64,000 nt of DNA from Vesta saturnalis (GCA_036346205.1 JARFJB010001673.1:153501-217500), one strand, 5' to 3'; shown: positions 24,876 to 36,655, counted from the first letter of the stretch. The notes: generated by a model not told the origin, from the sequence alone. Program-made: numbers and translations.

Positions 24876-25729
24876 AATTATTTAATAAAAACAATTAATC
24901 GTATCAACTATATAACACTGGTAAAATATCGATTATGTGCAAATAAATATATATTCAATTAAATCTATAGAAATTAGACTGTAATTATCCAAAAAATACT
25001 ACATACGAAATATGTAACAAAATATGATGACTGATTTTCTTAATATTACACTATAAAACTTGTTATTAAAATTGGATAAGGAAGGACATGAGAAATACGC
25101 AATATCCTGAGCTCGTTCAAGCAGTTCCAGATATTTATCTTCACTAATACCCTTATTACAGTAATCTTGCATTAAATTAAGAAATTCTACACTAATACCC
25201 CTATATACCGATTTGGAGAAGCATAATTTAATTATTACAAGCAAATAATGATCGTTTAAAAGCTTACATCTGTGTTACAAAATAACGCCTTTATACACGC
25301 TTTTTAACCAATATGCTAAAAAAGATATCAATGGTATTATTAGCATGTTATTGTTTCACTAAATATTTCTTTTTCTGTGCAAACTAATTTGCTTAAATAC
25401 GTTACTCCTTAAATACTATACAATCGTTTCATGTTAGTATTTAAAATAGAGGGCTCTAACAGCTAAAGCGCAGCTAAATTGAAAATACAATGTTGCAACT
25501 GTGTGTGTGTAGAACGCAGAAAAAAATTAAATAGAAATGTTGATTGAAATAGACTATACGTGTTCCATTCATAAAACTCAACGTCGTTTAAATTAATTAT
25601 TGTTTTCTAAAACCAGTGATGACAAATTTTATGGACATGATTTTCAAGAAAAAAGAAGTAATAAAATAATAGAATGTTTCGATGGTCAGCGAAAATGATA
25701 ATATTTATTTTGAAACGGAACTAAACACA
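24876..25729. other. no gene recognised
   Basis: AT-rich. An 81-codon minus-strand frame at 24999-25244 cannot be assigned. Confidence 0.5.
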
Positions 25730-25732
25730 AGT

Positions 25733-25842
25733 TATTATATTTGAAAAAAAAGAAATAAAGGTGTATTGTGGTTATAAATTCACCCCAATTATTATTTATA
25801 CTTCTAATGTCAACTAGAAGATTTTGAGCATTTTAGTCAGTC
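25733..25842 (-). mobile_element. short LTR copy matching the gypsy 5' LTR
   Basis: About 110 bases match 32898-33008, including ATTGTGGTTAT, AATTCACCCCAATTATTATT and TATACTTCTAATGTCAAC. It lies 3 kb beyond the 3' end of the gypsy coding region in the orientation expected of a 3' LTR. It could be that 3' LTR, separated by later insertions, or an independent solo copy. No polypurine tract is evident next to it. Confidence 0.7.
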
Positions 25843-25892
25843 GGAGATTAAATGGGCCTGGTTCTTAAAATTTTTGTTTGCTTTAATTTAAA

Positions 25893-26120
25893 CCTGATCT
25901 AATATATAAAAATGAATCGCCAAATGTATTGCTAAGCGCAAAACTCGAGAACGGCTGGACCAATTCGGCCAATTTTTTTTTCGAGTAATGGTTGAAGTCT
26001 GAGGAAGGTTTTTATGAAGAGAAAATTGGTAAATCTGAAAACGTGATAACCTAATTTTACAGGTCATACTTTCTCTCTCACACCGACCATTTATCTCATC
26101 GCGAATGCGAGAGTGCATTT
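25893..26120 (+). repeat. insect interspersed repeat, possibly a Helitron 5' end
   Basis: TCTAATATATAAAAATGAAT followed by GCTAAGCGCAAAACTCGAGA and ACGGCTGGACCAATTCGGCC is a sequence type I recognise as very common in arthropod genomes, often at the 5' (TC) end of Helitron-like elements next to helicase genes. No Rep/helicase gene is present here, so this would be a non-autonomous copy. The Helitron link rests on memory of such contexts, not on anything decisive in the window. Confidence 0.5.
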
Positions 26121-26520
26121 ATTTGTTATTATTAAGCCACTGGTATCTGTGCATGGTGTTAGAATAATTAATTTTTTATTCTTCCATTCGCTAATATCGC
26201 TTATATGACTGTTTTAGCGTTAAGCAGAATAAGAGAATAACCAATTATTTCAGTTCATTCTGTCTACATGAAACAAAAGTGACGTAATGGTGTATCCAGT
26301 TTCAGTAACCATGTACTACAACGGGAGTTGTAATGTCTAATGAACTGTGAATATACAAAATTAGTTAAATGTTCAGTTAATGCAGCAGTCTTTGTGTGAA
26401 GTACCAAAACAAAAAAATCAACCTAGACTCAAATCAAGTTAGAGAGCAATTTAACTTTAACTTTAGGTATTATTAACTTTAGGTTATTGATTAGTAATTT
26501 TTGTAGCAATCTTAATAGGT

Positions 26521-26790
26521 CATATGTGTATATAAAATTCCTGACTGACTCAGTGACTGACTGATGTATCAACGCACAGTCTAAACCGCTGGTCCTACAG
26601 ACTTGACATAGGGTGTGTTTTTTGAACTGTAGGTATCCACTAAGAAAATTTTCGAAATTCCACCACTAAGATGAAATGACGTTGAGTTTTTTAACTTTTT
26701 ATTCCATGGGTCGATTGACTCGAATAATTATGAGACACGTATATCACAAATTTAAATATTATTCTGATCAGCAGCATAGCTAGTTGTAAT
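26521..26790 (+). repeat. second insect interspersed repeat (Helitron-like?)
   Basis: TATATAAAATTCCTGACTGA, then ATCAACGCACAGTCTAAACC and GCTGGTCCTACAGACTTGA, is another widespread arthropod repeat consensus. It ends near 26780 with CAGCATAGCTAG followed by T, compatible with the CTAG|T terminus of Helitrons. No coding capacity. Confidence 0.5.
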
Positions 26791-26921
26791 TAAATATGTT
26801 CGCTTTCCAACATTGATGTAGCCTCTGCCTGTAAATAAATGTCTGGACGCCAACTTATTTTATGAAAACAAGTAAACCTTGAATGTAATAAATTTATAAC
26901 TAAAACAATAACAAAGCTTAT

Positions 26922-26943
26922 TATATATATATATATATATATA
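26922..26943. repeat. short (TA)n
   Basis: Eleven TA units. Confidence 0.9.
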
Positions 26944-28772
26944 ATGCTTGTTGATTTAAACGGGTTAAGGTACCATTTGTTTATAATTCTTCTGCATAGC
27001 AACAAACTTTTACTGCGTCATCCTCGATCAATTGAAACGTATAGCGTACAATTAACGGCAAACTTAGTTGTACAATGAAAATACGCAAAAAGGAAAAGTT
27101 ACCGTAAAAATTGCCTAAAAAAGGCAAACATCTCAAATAATGTAAAATAGTTTCAAATAGCTCTTACTGTAAAAACTATACAGCGCTTTTCAACAAAACA
27201 TTTAAGAGAACAAAATTGAGGCTCTAAGAGAACAAAATAGAGGCTCTTCTCGCTTTTAATCAACTACCAAAACGATACCAATGAAACCATTGCGCATAAC
27301 CTGCCTGAACCGTAAGTGCAGAACAGTACAAAAATAATTTTCATGCATATTTTCAGTCAATAAGGTATGCAATTTACATGACACAAAAATGAACTACATT
27401 ATTGCAAATTTCAACACAACATAAAAAGTTTGTAGCCCCTTTGGACTCGTAGGTCACCAAAGCGGAGATTCCAGACACTAATATAGCAAAACATTTTATC
27501 AAAAACTGATGAAATATAAAAAATTTTACTCTAAATAAAATGCATGTAGAATAAAAAGCGTAATATCAAAATGATAATAAAAGGTTAAATAGAGCGAAAT
27601 CCTATTCTAAGTGTGCGAAGAAGTACCGAAAATGCATTGATGTTGGTCAGGAAACACCTCTCGCAACACCATCAAACGTTAACGACGCGCTACCGCCCGC
27701 GCACGCCACTAATTGAACTAAAGGGTCCAAACCTAAAGCAAAGTTATGCAAAACTTTATGCTGGTGGGGTTTGTGAAGCAAACCAGCGCCAGAGGAGCAA
27801 AATGAAAAAACCGGTAACAAAAATTGAAGCTAACGTAAAAAGAGAACAGAAACCAACCATGACCTGAAGGGTCAGCGGGCGGAGAACCTGGGAACAATTT
27901 TCCTGTGTTACTATAAAAATCACGGCAAAATGCCACTCCAAGCAAGAGTCAAACCTCCTACTACACAAACCATAAAATCACGAGGATTGAGGCCAAGAGA
28001 GAGAGTGGTTCCAATACCCTTCCCGGTGATCTCAACTCCAGCCCCCTAGGTACGTCAATACAAAACACCCACAGTCACGTTCAGTTAAATAAGTCAAAAT
28101 CGGTATATCCAGGTCTTCACCAGGTCACGGTGTATAAATGGATTAGATTGTGCACTCTATTCCGAGCACATCCAAAACCCCACCCAAAAGTACTCCGGTG
28201 TCATAATCAGGAAGTCATGATCAGGATGTGAACTAAGACGAGGTTGACACGATGTGAACCGAAGAACACAAAGCACCGCCCAAGTCTAGAACACTGGACA
28301 TATCAGGAATCATCAATAGCTAGAATTTTGAAAATAGTTATTGGGTTACCAAAATGAATTAATTCGAAACAAAACAGATACATATTTAAGCATTTCTAGT
28401 ATTCTTACCAACGGTTCATGTCAAATAACGATCAGAGGTAAACTCACAATGGTTATTTCAGTTTTTACTATTGTAACAATAGCAATTGCAATTCCAATAA
28501 ACGAAAATTTACCAGAGAACTAATGTCTCTAAAAATCGGCAAAATCAGTTGCACAAGGTGATCTAAATATCAATAATCGTGCTAAACATTTGTAGCAAAA
28601 ATAAAATAAGTGGTTTGCAAGGCCACGTAATATATAAATAAAATAAGGTGCGAAATAAGCACAAAATAAAATCAACGTACTCTTGAAAAATAACCAAAGT
28701 AAAAGAAATGTAAGTAAGGAAACTAGAATGTAACAATCCCAAAAATACTTTTGAACAGTAAATAATTTTGAT
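26944..28772. other. 1.8 kb without recognised genes
   Basis: 27420-28330 is less AT-rich than its surroundings and has an 84-codon plus-strand frame at 27613-27867 (basic, Gln/Lys/Arg-rich) with antisense frames. No known domain is visible. If the 25.7 kb LTR is the gypsy 3' LTR, this block lies within the element's 3' region and may be another insertion. Confidence 0.45.
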
Positions 28773-29900
28773 TTAATGAGGTTTTAGATCTTTAACATTG
28801 AAAATACCTAAAGGCTTATCGTCAGGAGTGACCAAGAGGTACATGGTTGGACCTAACACTTCAGTAACTTTCACTTCAATAAATTTTGGAGCTAACTTTT
28901 GACTATAATTTTTAGTCGCATCAGATAAAGTCAAGTTCTTTTTCCAAACTAGATCGCCGACGTTTAATTCCAATTGACGCCGTTGCAAATTGTAAGATTT
29001 TGAATTTCGTTCGTAAGCTGCATGTAAATTTTGTTTTACATTCTTAAAAATGGGTGATAGTTCATTTAATGAACCAACTGTTCACGGTTGTTAATTGATA
29101 AATCATCCTCTCTAAAATCTTTTAATCGACCATAAAAATCTCCAGTAATCGGAACAGTTCGACCAAACGCCGACAAGGAAGGTGAAAATTTAGTACTCAT
29201 GAACAGCGTTACGAATGGCATGGGCAATTTTGTGAATTTCGACATCCCATTCTTTGTGATTAACTTTAATATAAGATCTTATTGCAGTACCTACTACTTT
29301 ATTAACTCTTTCAACAAAATTTACTTGTGGATGGTAACTCGCATTAAACCAAGTAGATTGAACTTTGTAAGAATCTAATAAATAATGCACTCTTGAATTG
29401 AAGGCCGTTGTCCACCATACAAATTTGTGGTACTCCGTAAACTAGAAATACATAATTTTCAATATATTGGCAAATGCCTTTAGCAGTAGCACTGCGCATT
29501 GGGTGAATTAGAGTAAATTTGGTAAACCAATCGCAAACAACTAATAAAACATTATTACCATTTTTCGATCTGGGAAAAGGACTTACTAAATCGATTGAAA
29601 TGCAATGAAAGGAAAAGAAACATTTTCTCTTTACCCATAAAACCATAATGATTAAATTGTGAAGATTTACTTTGATTACAAACATTTCAATTTTTAATGT
29701 ATTTGGAAATGTCTGATTTCATCTTTGGCCAATAATAAAATTCTTTAATTTTCGAAGTTTTAAAAACACCAAAATGTGATGATGTAGGATCATCGTGAAA
29801 TTTTTGCAAAATATTTTTCCTTAAAGATTTAGGAACAACTAATTTCCATTCTACTAAATTGGATTCAATATTTAAATCATTTGAAATAAATTTGTAAAGT
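28773..29900 (-). pseudogene. gypsy integrase
   Basis: The integrase would insert the cDNA. Starting near 29900 on the minus strand, the zinc-binding part is seen as FHDDPTSSHFGVFKT and YYWPKMKSDI, with the Cys pair partly lost (VCNQSK). The catalytic core follows: CISIDLVSPFPRSKNGNNVL (first Asp), WFTKFTLIHPMRSATA, then YGVPQICMVDNGLQF (second Asp). In a new frame come NASYHPQVNFVERVNK (Glu) and WDVEIHKIAHAIRNAVHEY. After a gap, 28988-28773 gives the C-terminal domain with LNVGDLVWKK, KLAPKFIEVKVTEVLG and NVKDLKPH. At least three frame changes are needed to read it through, so it is inactive. Confidence 0.88.
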
Positions 29901-29933
29901 TTATCGTTTTCAATTCTCCAATCGGGAAATAAA

Positions 29934-30480
29934 TCAGAATTTTTTTGAAACGTTAATTAACATTTCCTTATACCAATCGTCTAAATATACAGCTGAGAAT
30001 TCTATAGAGTTAACTTCTAATGGTGCTCTTGAACGTGCATCAGGAACTACATTTAATTTACCTTTCCTATGAATGACCTCGGAATCGAATTGTTGAAGTT
30101 TAACACTCCATTGGGCTAATAATTGACCTGAATGATCTTTTAAATTCTTGAGCCAAATCATTGAATGATGATCAGTGATGACTTTAAAATGGGTGCCTTC
30201 AATATAAGGTCTAAATTTTGAATTCCAAAAATAACAGCAAGTAATTCAGGCTCAGTAACAGAATAATTTTGCTAGGCTTTGTTTAAAGTACGAGAACCGT
30301 AAGCAATAACCTTTTCATCATCTCCCTCGCCTGGAGTTAAAACACAGCCAATACCACAATTGGAGGCATCGCATTGTAAATAAAATGTTTTTGAAAAATC
30401 TGGGCTCGCCAAGATAGGAGCCTCTACTAATAAAGATTTAATTTTTAAAAATGAATCATTAGCTTCGTTGTTCCATGAAA
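29934..30480 (-). pseudogene. gypsy RNase H
   Basis: From about 30470 on the minus strand: ILASPDFSKTFYLQCDASNC (first catalytic Asp), GIGCVLTPGEG, VIAYGSRTLNKA, then after a stop QNYSVTEPELLAVIF (catalytic Glu). A frame change follows, then TDHHSMIWLKNLKDHSGQLL, WSVKLQQFDSEVIHRKGKL and VPDARSRAPLE (DALSR box). RNase H removes the RNA strand during reverse transcription. The domain order between RT and integrase is normal for Ty3/gypsy. One stop and one frame change are visible. Confidence 0.88.
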
Positions 30481-30526
30481 CTTTTTGAGATTTATTTTTT
30501 TCCTTTAAGTAAATTGTTATCTAGAG

Positions 30527-31369
30527 CTAAAACTGTGGAAAAATCGTGAATAAACCGCACATTCCGATAAATCCTTTAACTTCTGTAAAAGTTTTGGGTT
30601 GAGGGAATTTTGAAATCGCGTCCACTTTTGATGAATCGCTATGAAGACCATTTTTATCAATAACAAAACCCAAATATGATAATTGTGGTTTACAAAATTC
30701 ACATTTATTTAAATTAATACCTAATTTAGCATAGTTAAGCCTTTTAAAAACTTCCTTCAAAATAGAAATATGTTCCTTAAATGTACTGGAAAATATAATA
30801 ATGTCATCTAAACAGACAAAAACCGATTGTGATAAATCATGACCCAAAATGGAGTCCAAAAATCTTTGTGGCGTACTGGGTGCATTGGCAAGTCCCATTG
30901 GCATAACGGTATATTCAAATAAACCTCTACGTGGAACAGTAAAAGCAGTTTTTTTTACAACTTTCGGCGTCTAAAGAAATTTGCCAAAAGCTTTCTTTAA
31001 ATCTATTGAAGTTAAACACCTAGCATCTGTTAATTTATCCAAAATGTCGTTTAGAAACGGTAATGGGTAAGCATCCTTCTTAGTAACTGAATTTAATTTT
31101 TTTGCATCAAAGCAGACTCTAAAGTCGCCTGATTTCTTTCGAACTAAAACCAATGGAGAATTCCAAGGGGAAGAACTGGGTTTAATAATTCCTTGATCTA
31201 ACATTTCGTCAATTTCTTTATTTGCATATTCCAACATAGCGGGAGATAAAGGATAATATCTTTGTTTAATTGGTATAGCATCACCAGTATTAATCGTATG
31301 AGAAATCTTATTGGTTTTACCCAATTTTGAATTTGCTAAAGTTTTGAAAAGCTCCATAACTCGATTCAA
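30527..31369 (-). pseudogene. gypsy reverse transcriptase
   Basis: The minus-strand frame 31369-30971 includes AIPIKQRYYPLSPAMLEYAN, IDEMLDQGIIKPSSSPWNSP, LVLVRKKSGDFRVCFDAKKL and CLTSIDLKKAF (motif A Asp). A frame change at about 30970 leads to MPMGLANAPSTPQRFLDSIL (motif B). Motif C is FVCLDDIIIFS, with both catalytic Asp residues. It continues with LNKCEFCKPQLSYLGFVI and TFTEVKGFIGMCG, the start of the connection. This is the best preserved part of the element and clearly Ty3/gypsy. The ISL..GY segment between motifs A and B is lost at the frame change. Confidence 0.93.
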
Positions 31370-31797
31370 TTCAGTAATTTGATCAGTAATCTTATTGGAC
31401 CGTCGATACTTCTAATAATTGAAAAACCTGATTTTGCAGAATTTACAACAAAAGAATTTTCACTAAAATCAGCTTTAATTTCAAACAATTGACAAAAGTC
31501 CATTCCTAAAGTAAGTGCAGTGGTAATAGTTTCAGAAACAATAACTGAAATTGTTTTTTTAGTATTATTAATAGTCAAAGTTAAGTCAATACTTCCCAAG
31601 ATGGATTGTAATGAACCATCGGCAATAATTAATGATGATAAGGGAGGTTTTTGAAAATCTGAATTTGAATTGTATTTAAATTTAGAGTTTTGTAATTTAA
31701 CCTGTTGTAACTTTTTACATGACTCAACAAGATGAAAAATATCGCTAACATTAACAAGAGCCAAATGTGTTGCATACCAAGGCTGTAAATTTGTCAT
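31366..31797 (-). pseudogene. gypsy protease region
   Basis: This 143-codon minus-strand frame lies directly upstream of RT, overlapping it by four bases. SLIIADGSLQSILGSIDLTL, then TTALTLGMDFCQLFEI, matches the second half of a retroviral-type aspartic protease (the ILG.DF box near its end). The active-site DTG expected some 40 residues earlier is not seen, so the N-terminal part is lost or in another frame. Confidence 0.75.
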
Positions 31798-31824
31798 GAT
31801 AATTTTAAGTTGTTCAACCTTAAA

Positions 31825-32736
31825 TTAATTAATCATTTCAGAAATGAAGATGGTTGGAATTTCATCAAAAGTCTGTTTCCTGTTTTTAATTTCATTTAAC
31901 AAAACTTCGTTATGTCCTTCGGGTAAAAAGTCGATTTTCAATTTAATAACAAGCTCATCCTGCGAATATATTTGAGACCTAATGGCTCGAAACCACGTCA
32001 AACCCCTTGCTGAAAATAAATCAATTATTACGAGCAAGCATCAATTCTTCACACCTTTGAAACATGAGAAATCTTCTTTTTCACTACCATCAAATTTTAG
32101 ATTTAATTTATAAACAGGAACAGAACTTCTGGAATATTTGTATTCTTTATCAAATTAGAGAAACCTTCGGTTGGAATATTTACTACTGAAGTATTAATCG
32201 GTTTATTATTTACCATCGAAATGTTGGAATGATCAAGATTCGGTGGGTCATTACTCAATTCTAGATTTTCATTACTTGATTCAATTAATTGAATATTATC
32301 ATTACATAGCGAAAATAATTGATCATGTAAAAGTACATGTGCGTCATTAAACACTGTATAATTGAAACGTTTCAAAATGTGTAAAAGACGAGTATGAAGT
32401 TTGAGATATTCACTCTTTGTTGAATTAATTTTGTATAAATTTATTAAAGGTTGAATGTGACTAAGTTTGTCTTTTAAATAAACCAATTCTTCAGTTTGGT
32501 TAATATCAATTTTCGTATATGAATCACTTAATTTTGGGTCAATTCTCTAAATTCAGTTTAAGTCGTAACAGTTTGCGTTTCTCATCAACTGACATCTTTT
32601 CAGCCCCGAGAACATGACGGTATCTCAATTCTATCAATAAGTCATCACTTCTGAATGCATCATAAATCGAAATGGTAATAAAATGACAAACAAATAGACA
32701 CAAAATACAATAAGGTAACAATAATAATAATAACAA
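31825..32736 (-). pseudogene. gypsy gag
   Basis: Three minus-strand frames cover gag. 32736-32539 has AFRSDDLLIELRYRHVLG and AEKMSVDEKRKLLRLKLNLE, the expected N-terminal helical part. 32486-32103 gives a coiled, Asn/Ser-rich middle starting VYLKDKLSHIQPLINLYKIN. 32037-31825 holds the capsid-like ARGLTWFRAIRSQIYSQDEL and KLKIDFLPEGHNEVLLNEIK. No zinc knuckle is visible. Stops between the frames show decay. Gag would form the particle in which reverse transcription occurs. Confidence 0.8.
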
Positions 32737-32878
32737 TAATAATAATACCTTTATATGGTAATTATCAATATTCGGAATACGTAAACGAAGATATACAAAA
32801 TTGACATACCCAAAGATAATTGTAAATTTAATTTCCTAACTATCGAGAAGCATAAAACTCAATAAATTGCAAATCAAG

Positions 32879-32896
32879 GTCCCTGCCCGGGCGCCA
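32879..32896 (-). other. primer binding site (tRNA-Lys type)
   Basis: TGGCGCCCGGGCAGGGAC on the minus strand, one base after the LTR end ATTACA. It matches the tRNA-Lys-type PBS (TGGCGCCC..CAGGGAC). Confidence 0.85.
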
Positions 32897-32897
32897 G

Positions 32898-33007
32898 TGT
32901 AATATTTAAAAAAAGGATGAAATAAGGGTGTGTTGTGGTTATTAATTCACCCCAATTATTATTTATACTTCTAATGTCAACCAGAAGATTTTGAGCCTTT
33001 TAGTCAG
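32898..33007 (-). mobile_element. gypsy 5' LTR, about 110 bp
   Basis: On the minus strand it begins TGACTAAAAGGCTCAAAATC and ends AATATTACA, immediately before the PBS. The match with 25733-25842 stops exactly at the TGACTAAAA start, which supports a very short LTR. LTRs of this order are known in the mag-type lineage. Confidence 0.72.
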
Positions 33008-33008
33008 T

Positions 33009-33957
33009 ACTATATTGGAATATCAAAAAATCGCATAAGCGCTTGAACCAATTCCGCTAACGCTACCACATTTTTAGTACGTTAAGATTTAAACGGCGTG
33101 GTGTGTAAACTCTAATAAAATAAAATTCACCAGACTACTTCTGTCTAGTAGAAAACGAGCATCGTGCAAGTTACCAAAAATACCTAGAACGTTGTACCTT
33201 AGCAGTAGAAAGTAATACAGCGTTACTACCATAGGAAATGATCTTACCAGTGATCCAACAACACTGAAAACTGAAGTATTCAGAGAATCGACAGATGTAC
33301 TACCAGTCATAATCAGTTATAACATTTTTCACCGTTAGCCTTCGTCCGTTAGAGGGTGTTCTGATTTGTCATCTTCAGGAGAGTTTAATAATATTTAATT
33401 TATTAAAGATCTAGCTATTCTTCATTAAAATAAAATTAGATTCCATAGTTGGCTTTATACGTTTATTAAACTGATATTAATAGAAGGCATATATCTGTGT
33501 CTAGATTTATTTTGACATCTCTATTAATCCAAAAAGCCATTACTGAGGACGACAAACTGTCCTTCGAAACCTCTAAATTTGTATAAAAGATTTAATACCC
33601 AAAAGATGAGTATTTTAATTAGTATAGAAATAAAGTTTCTAACGTTCATCGCTGATTACAAAAACTATAATTAATATTTGTGTTTATTTGAATAAGTTCC
33701 TAATATACAATTATTAACGATTACGATTAGAAAATTTATTAATCTTTTATTCTTTGACAATTCCGTTTGATTTGGACCAAAAATATGTATCAGCGCAAAA
33801 AAACTAAACAGAAATTTTGATTAGAACTGGACTGTGCGTCAATTTTGTTAAGGATTAATTATTTCTACAAAGAAATAATTAGTTGGCAAGTGAAGTAATA
33901 TTAAATTCTTCGTAATCCCACTGCACTTATTAAAATGACACCAAACTAATTTTAACT
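33009..33957. other. no gene recognised
   Basis: AT-rich flank of the gypsy element. A 73-codon minus-strand frame at 33089-33310 cannot be assigned. Confidence 0.5.
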
Positions 33958-34080
33958 TTCCAATCTACATATACATATCTAAGTATAGAAAGTTATGCAA
34001 TCTATATTTTTTGCACTAACATCAATTCGACTTATTACCTCATTTTACAATGTTTGACAAAATTTCGTCAAGATCGGCCA
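33958..34080 (-). repeat. short interspersed hairpin repeat, copy C
   Basis: 33958-34052 matches 16911-17004 end to end. The following CAAAATTTCGTCAAGATCGG then CCATG leads directly into the GT array. Read on the minus strand this is a repeat that begins with a CA microsatellite followed by CATGGCCGATCTTGACGAAA. Confidence 0.75.
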
Positions 34081-34315
34081 TGTGTGTGTGCGCGCGGGCG
34101 TGTGTGTTCGTAAGTGAATGTGGACGTGAGTGTGAGTGTGAGTGTGAGTGTGAGTGTGAGTGTGAGTGAGTGTGAGTGTGAGTGTGAGTGTGAGAGTTAC
34201 TGTGAGTGTGAGTGTGAGTGTGACCGTGACCGTGACCGTGACTGTTACCGTGACCGTGACCGTGACCGTGACCGTGAGTGTGTGTGTGTGTGTGTCCATG
34301 TGTGTGTCTGTGTGG

Positions 34316-34351
<36 letters not shown>

Positions 34352-36424
34352 GTGTCCGTGTCCGTGTCCGTGCACGTGTCAGTGTCTGAGTCTGAGTCTG
34401 AGTCTAAGTCTGAGTCTCTGTCTGGGTCTGGGTCTGTGTCTGTGTGTGTGTCTGTGTCCGTCTCCGTGTCCGTGTCTGCGTCAGTGTCTGCGTCTGTGTC
34501 TGTGCCTGTGCCTGTGTCTGTGTCTGTGTCTGTGTCTATGTCTGTGTCTGTGTGTGTCTGTGTTGTGTGTTGTGTGTGTGTGTGTGCTGTTGGTGCGTGT
34601 GCGTGTGTCGTGTGGTGTGGTGTGCGTGGTGCGTGGTGCGTGGTGTGCGCGTGCGTGTGCGGTGCGTGTTGTCGTGCCTGTGCGTGAGCTGGTGTGCGTG
34701 CGTGTGCTGGAGCGTGTGCGCGTGCGTGCGCGTGCGTCGTGCGTGTGCGTGTGTGTGCGTGTGCGTGTGCGTGTGCGTGTGCGTGTGCGTGTGTGTGTCC
34801 GTGTCCATGTATGTGTCCGTGTCCGTGTCCGTGTATGTGTCCGTGTCCGTGTCCTTGTCCGTGCCCGTGTCTGTGTCTGAGTCTGAGTCTAGGTCTGAGT
34901 CTGTGTCTGGGTCTGGGTCTGTGTCTTGTGTCCGTCTCCGTGTCCGTGTCTGCGTCAGTGTCTGTGTCTGTGTCTGTGTCTGTGCCTGTGCCTGTGTCTG
35001 TGTCTGTGTCTGTGTCTGTGTCTGTGTCTGTGTGTGTGTGTCTGTGTATGTGTGTGTGCGTGTGCTGTGTGGTGTGTGCGTGTTGCGTGTGTGCGTGTGT
35101 GCGTGTGTGCGTGGTGTGGTGCGTGTGGTGCGTGTGTCGTGCGTGTGTGGTGTCGTGCGTGTCGTGTGCGTGTCGTGCTGTGCGTTGCTGTGCGTGTGCT
35201 GGTCGTGTGGCGTGTGCGTGCGTGTGGTGTGCGTGTGGTGTGCGTGTGGTGTGCGGTGCGTGTGCGTGTGCGTGTGCGTGTGTGTGTCCGTGTCCTGTCC
35301 ATGTATGTGTCCGTGTCCGTGCCCGTGTAGTGTCCGTGTCCTGTCCTGTGTCCGTGCCCGTGTCGGTGTCTGAGTCTGAGTCTAAGTCTGAGTCTGTGTC
35401 GGGTCGGGTCTGTGTCTGTGTCGTGTGTCCGTGTCTGCGTCAGTGTCTGTGTCTGTGTCTGTGTCCTGGCCTGTGTCTGTGTCTGTGTCTGTGTCTGTGT
35501 CTGTGTCTGTGTCTGTGTCTGTGTCTGTGTTGTGTGTGTCGTGCTGTGTGTGTGTGTGCGTGTGTGTGTGTGTGCTGTGTGCGTGTGTGCGTGTGCGTGT
35601 GTGCGTGCGTGCTGGTTGGTGCTGTGTCGTGGTGCGTGTGTGCTGTGCGTGTGTGTGTGCGCGGCGTGTGCGTGCGTGTTCGTGTGCCTGTGCGTGAGCG
35701 TGTGCTGTGCATGTGCGTGTGCTGGAGCTGTGTGCGTGTGCGTGCGCTGTGCGTGTGCGTGTGCGTGTCGTGTGCGTGTGTGCGTGTGTCGTGTGCTGTG
35801 CTGTGCGTGTGCGTGTGTGTGTGTCCGTGTGCCATGTATGTGTCCGTGTCCGTGTCCGTGTAGCGTGTCCGTGTCCTTGTCCTGTGCCGTGTCTGAGTCT
35901 GAGTGCTGAGTCTAGTTTGGCCTGTGTCCGTGTGTCTGTGTGCTGTGTGCGTCTCCGTGTCGCGTGTCTGCGTCAGTGTCTGTGTGCTGTGTTGTGCGTG
36001 TGTCGTGTGTCCTGTGCGTGCTGTGTCTGTGTCTGTGTCTGTGTCTGTGTCTGTGTCTGTGTGTGTGTTGTGTTGTGTTGCTGTGTGTGTTGTATGTGCG
36101 TGCGTATGTGCGTGCGTGCGTTGTGTCGTGCGTGTCGTGGCGTGTGTGCGTGTGTGCGTGTGTGCGTGTGTGCGTGTGTCGTGTGTGCGTGTGTGCGTGT
36201 GTGCGTGTGCTGCGTGTGCGTTGTGTCGTGTTGCTGTGTGCGTGTGTGTCGTGTGCGTGTGTGTGTGTGCTGTGTGCGTGTGTGTGTGTGCGTGTGTGCG
36301 TGTTGCTGTGTGCGTGTGTGGTGTGCTGGCTGCATGCGTGTGCGTGTGTGCTGTGTGTCGTGTGTGTGCGTGTTGTGTATGTGTGTGCATGGCTGTGGTG
36401 CGTATGCTTACGTGTCGTGTGCGT

Positions 36425-36655
36425 AACTCAGAATCTACTCGTAGTTGACTTTGCTGTGTGTGTGTGTCGTGTGGCGATGTTGTGTTGGTAGGAGCTATCG
36501 GGCCGTGACGTGTGGCGTGTTGTGTGTGGTTGTAACAATGTGTGTCGTGAATACTGCTGTTAACGAATAAAGTCCCAATATGACTGTAACCGTAGTCGAT
36601 TATGTATGTGTGCATGCATTTTGCGTGATGACACGTAAAATTCCGTTGCGTGTGC
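36425..36655. repeat. GT-altered copy of the array's downstream flank
   Basis: Aligns with 37512-37742 along its length: AACTC.AGAA, TAGGAG..ATC, GGCCG..ACG, ACTGC, TTAACGAA, GACACGTAAAA and ATTCC occur in the same order. Many A-containing stretches are replaced by GTGT runs. Confidence 0.7.

Larger units (their letters stand above)
28773..33008 (-). mobile_element. Ty3/gypsy LTR retrotransposon
   Basis: On the minus strand the order is short LTR (33007 to 32898), PBS (32896-32879), gag (32736 to 31825), protease (31797 to 31366), RT (31369 to 30527), RNase H (30480 to 29934), integrase (29900 to 28773). RT before integrase is the Ty3/gypsy order. Every domain is recognisable, but stops and frame changes separate them. 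The element may extend to 25733 if the LTR there is its own 3' LTR. Confidence 0.9.

Noticed and set aside
24999..25244. Upstream continuation of the 24.4 kb LINE
   Set aside because: The peptide does not resemble an endonuclease or linker and is separated by stops.
27613..27867. 84-codon basic protein gene
   Set aside because: No domain, and it overlaps antisense frames of similar length. Treated as unassigned repeat-like DNA.
33089..33310. env-like or host gene next to the gypsy element
   Set aside because: It lies outside the LTR, has no signal peptide plus cleavage pattern I can defend, and is short.
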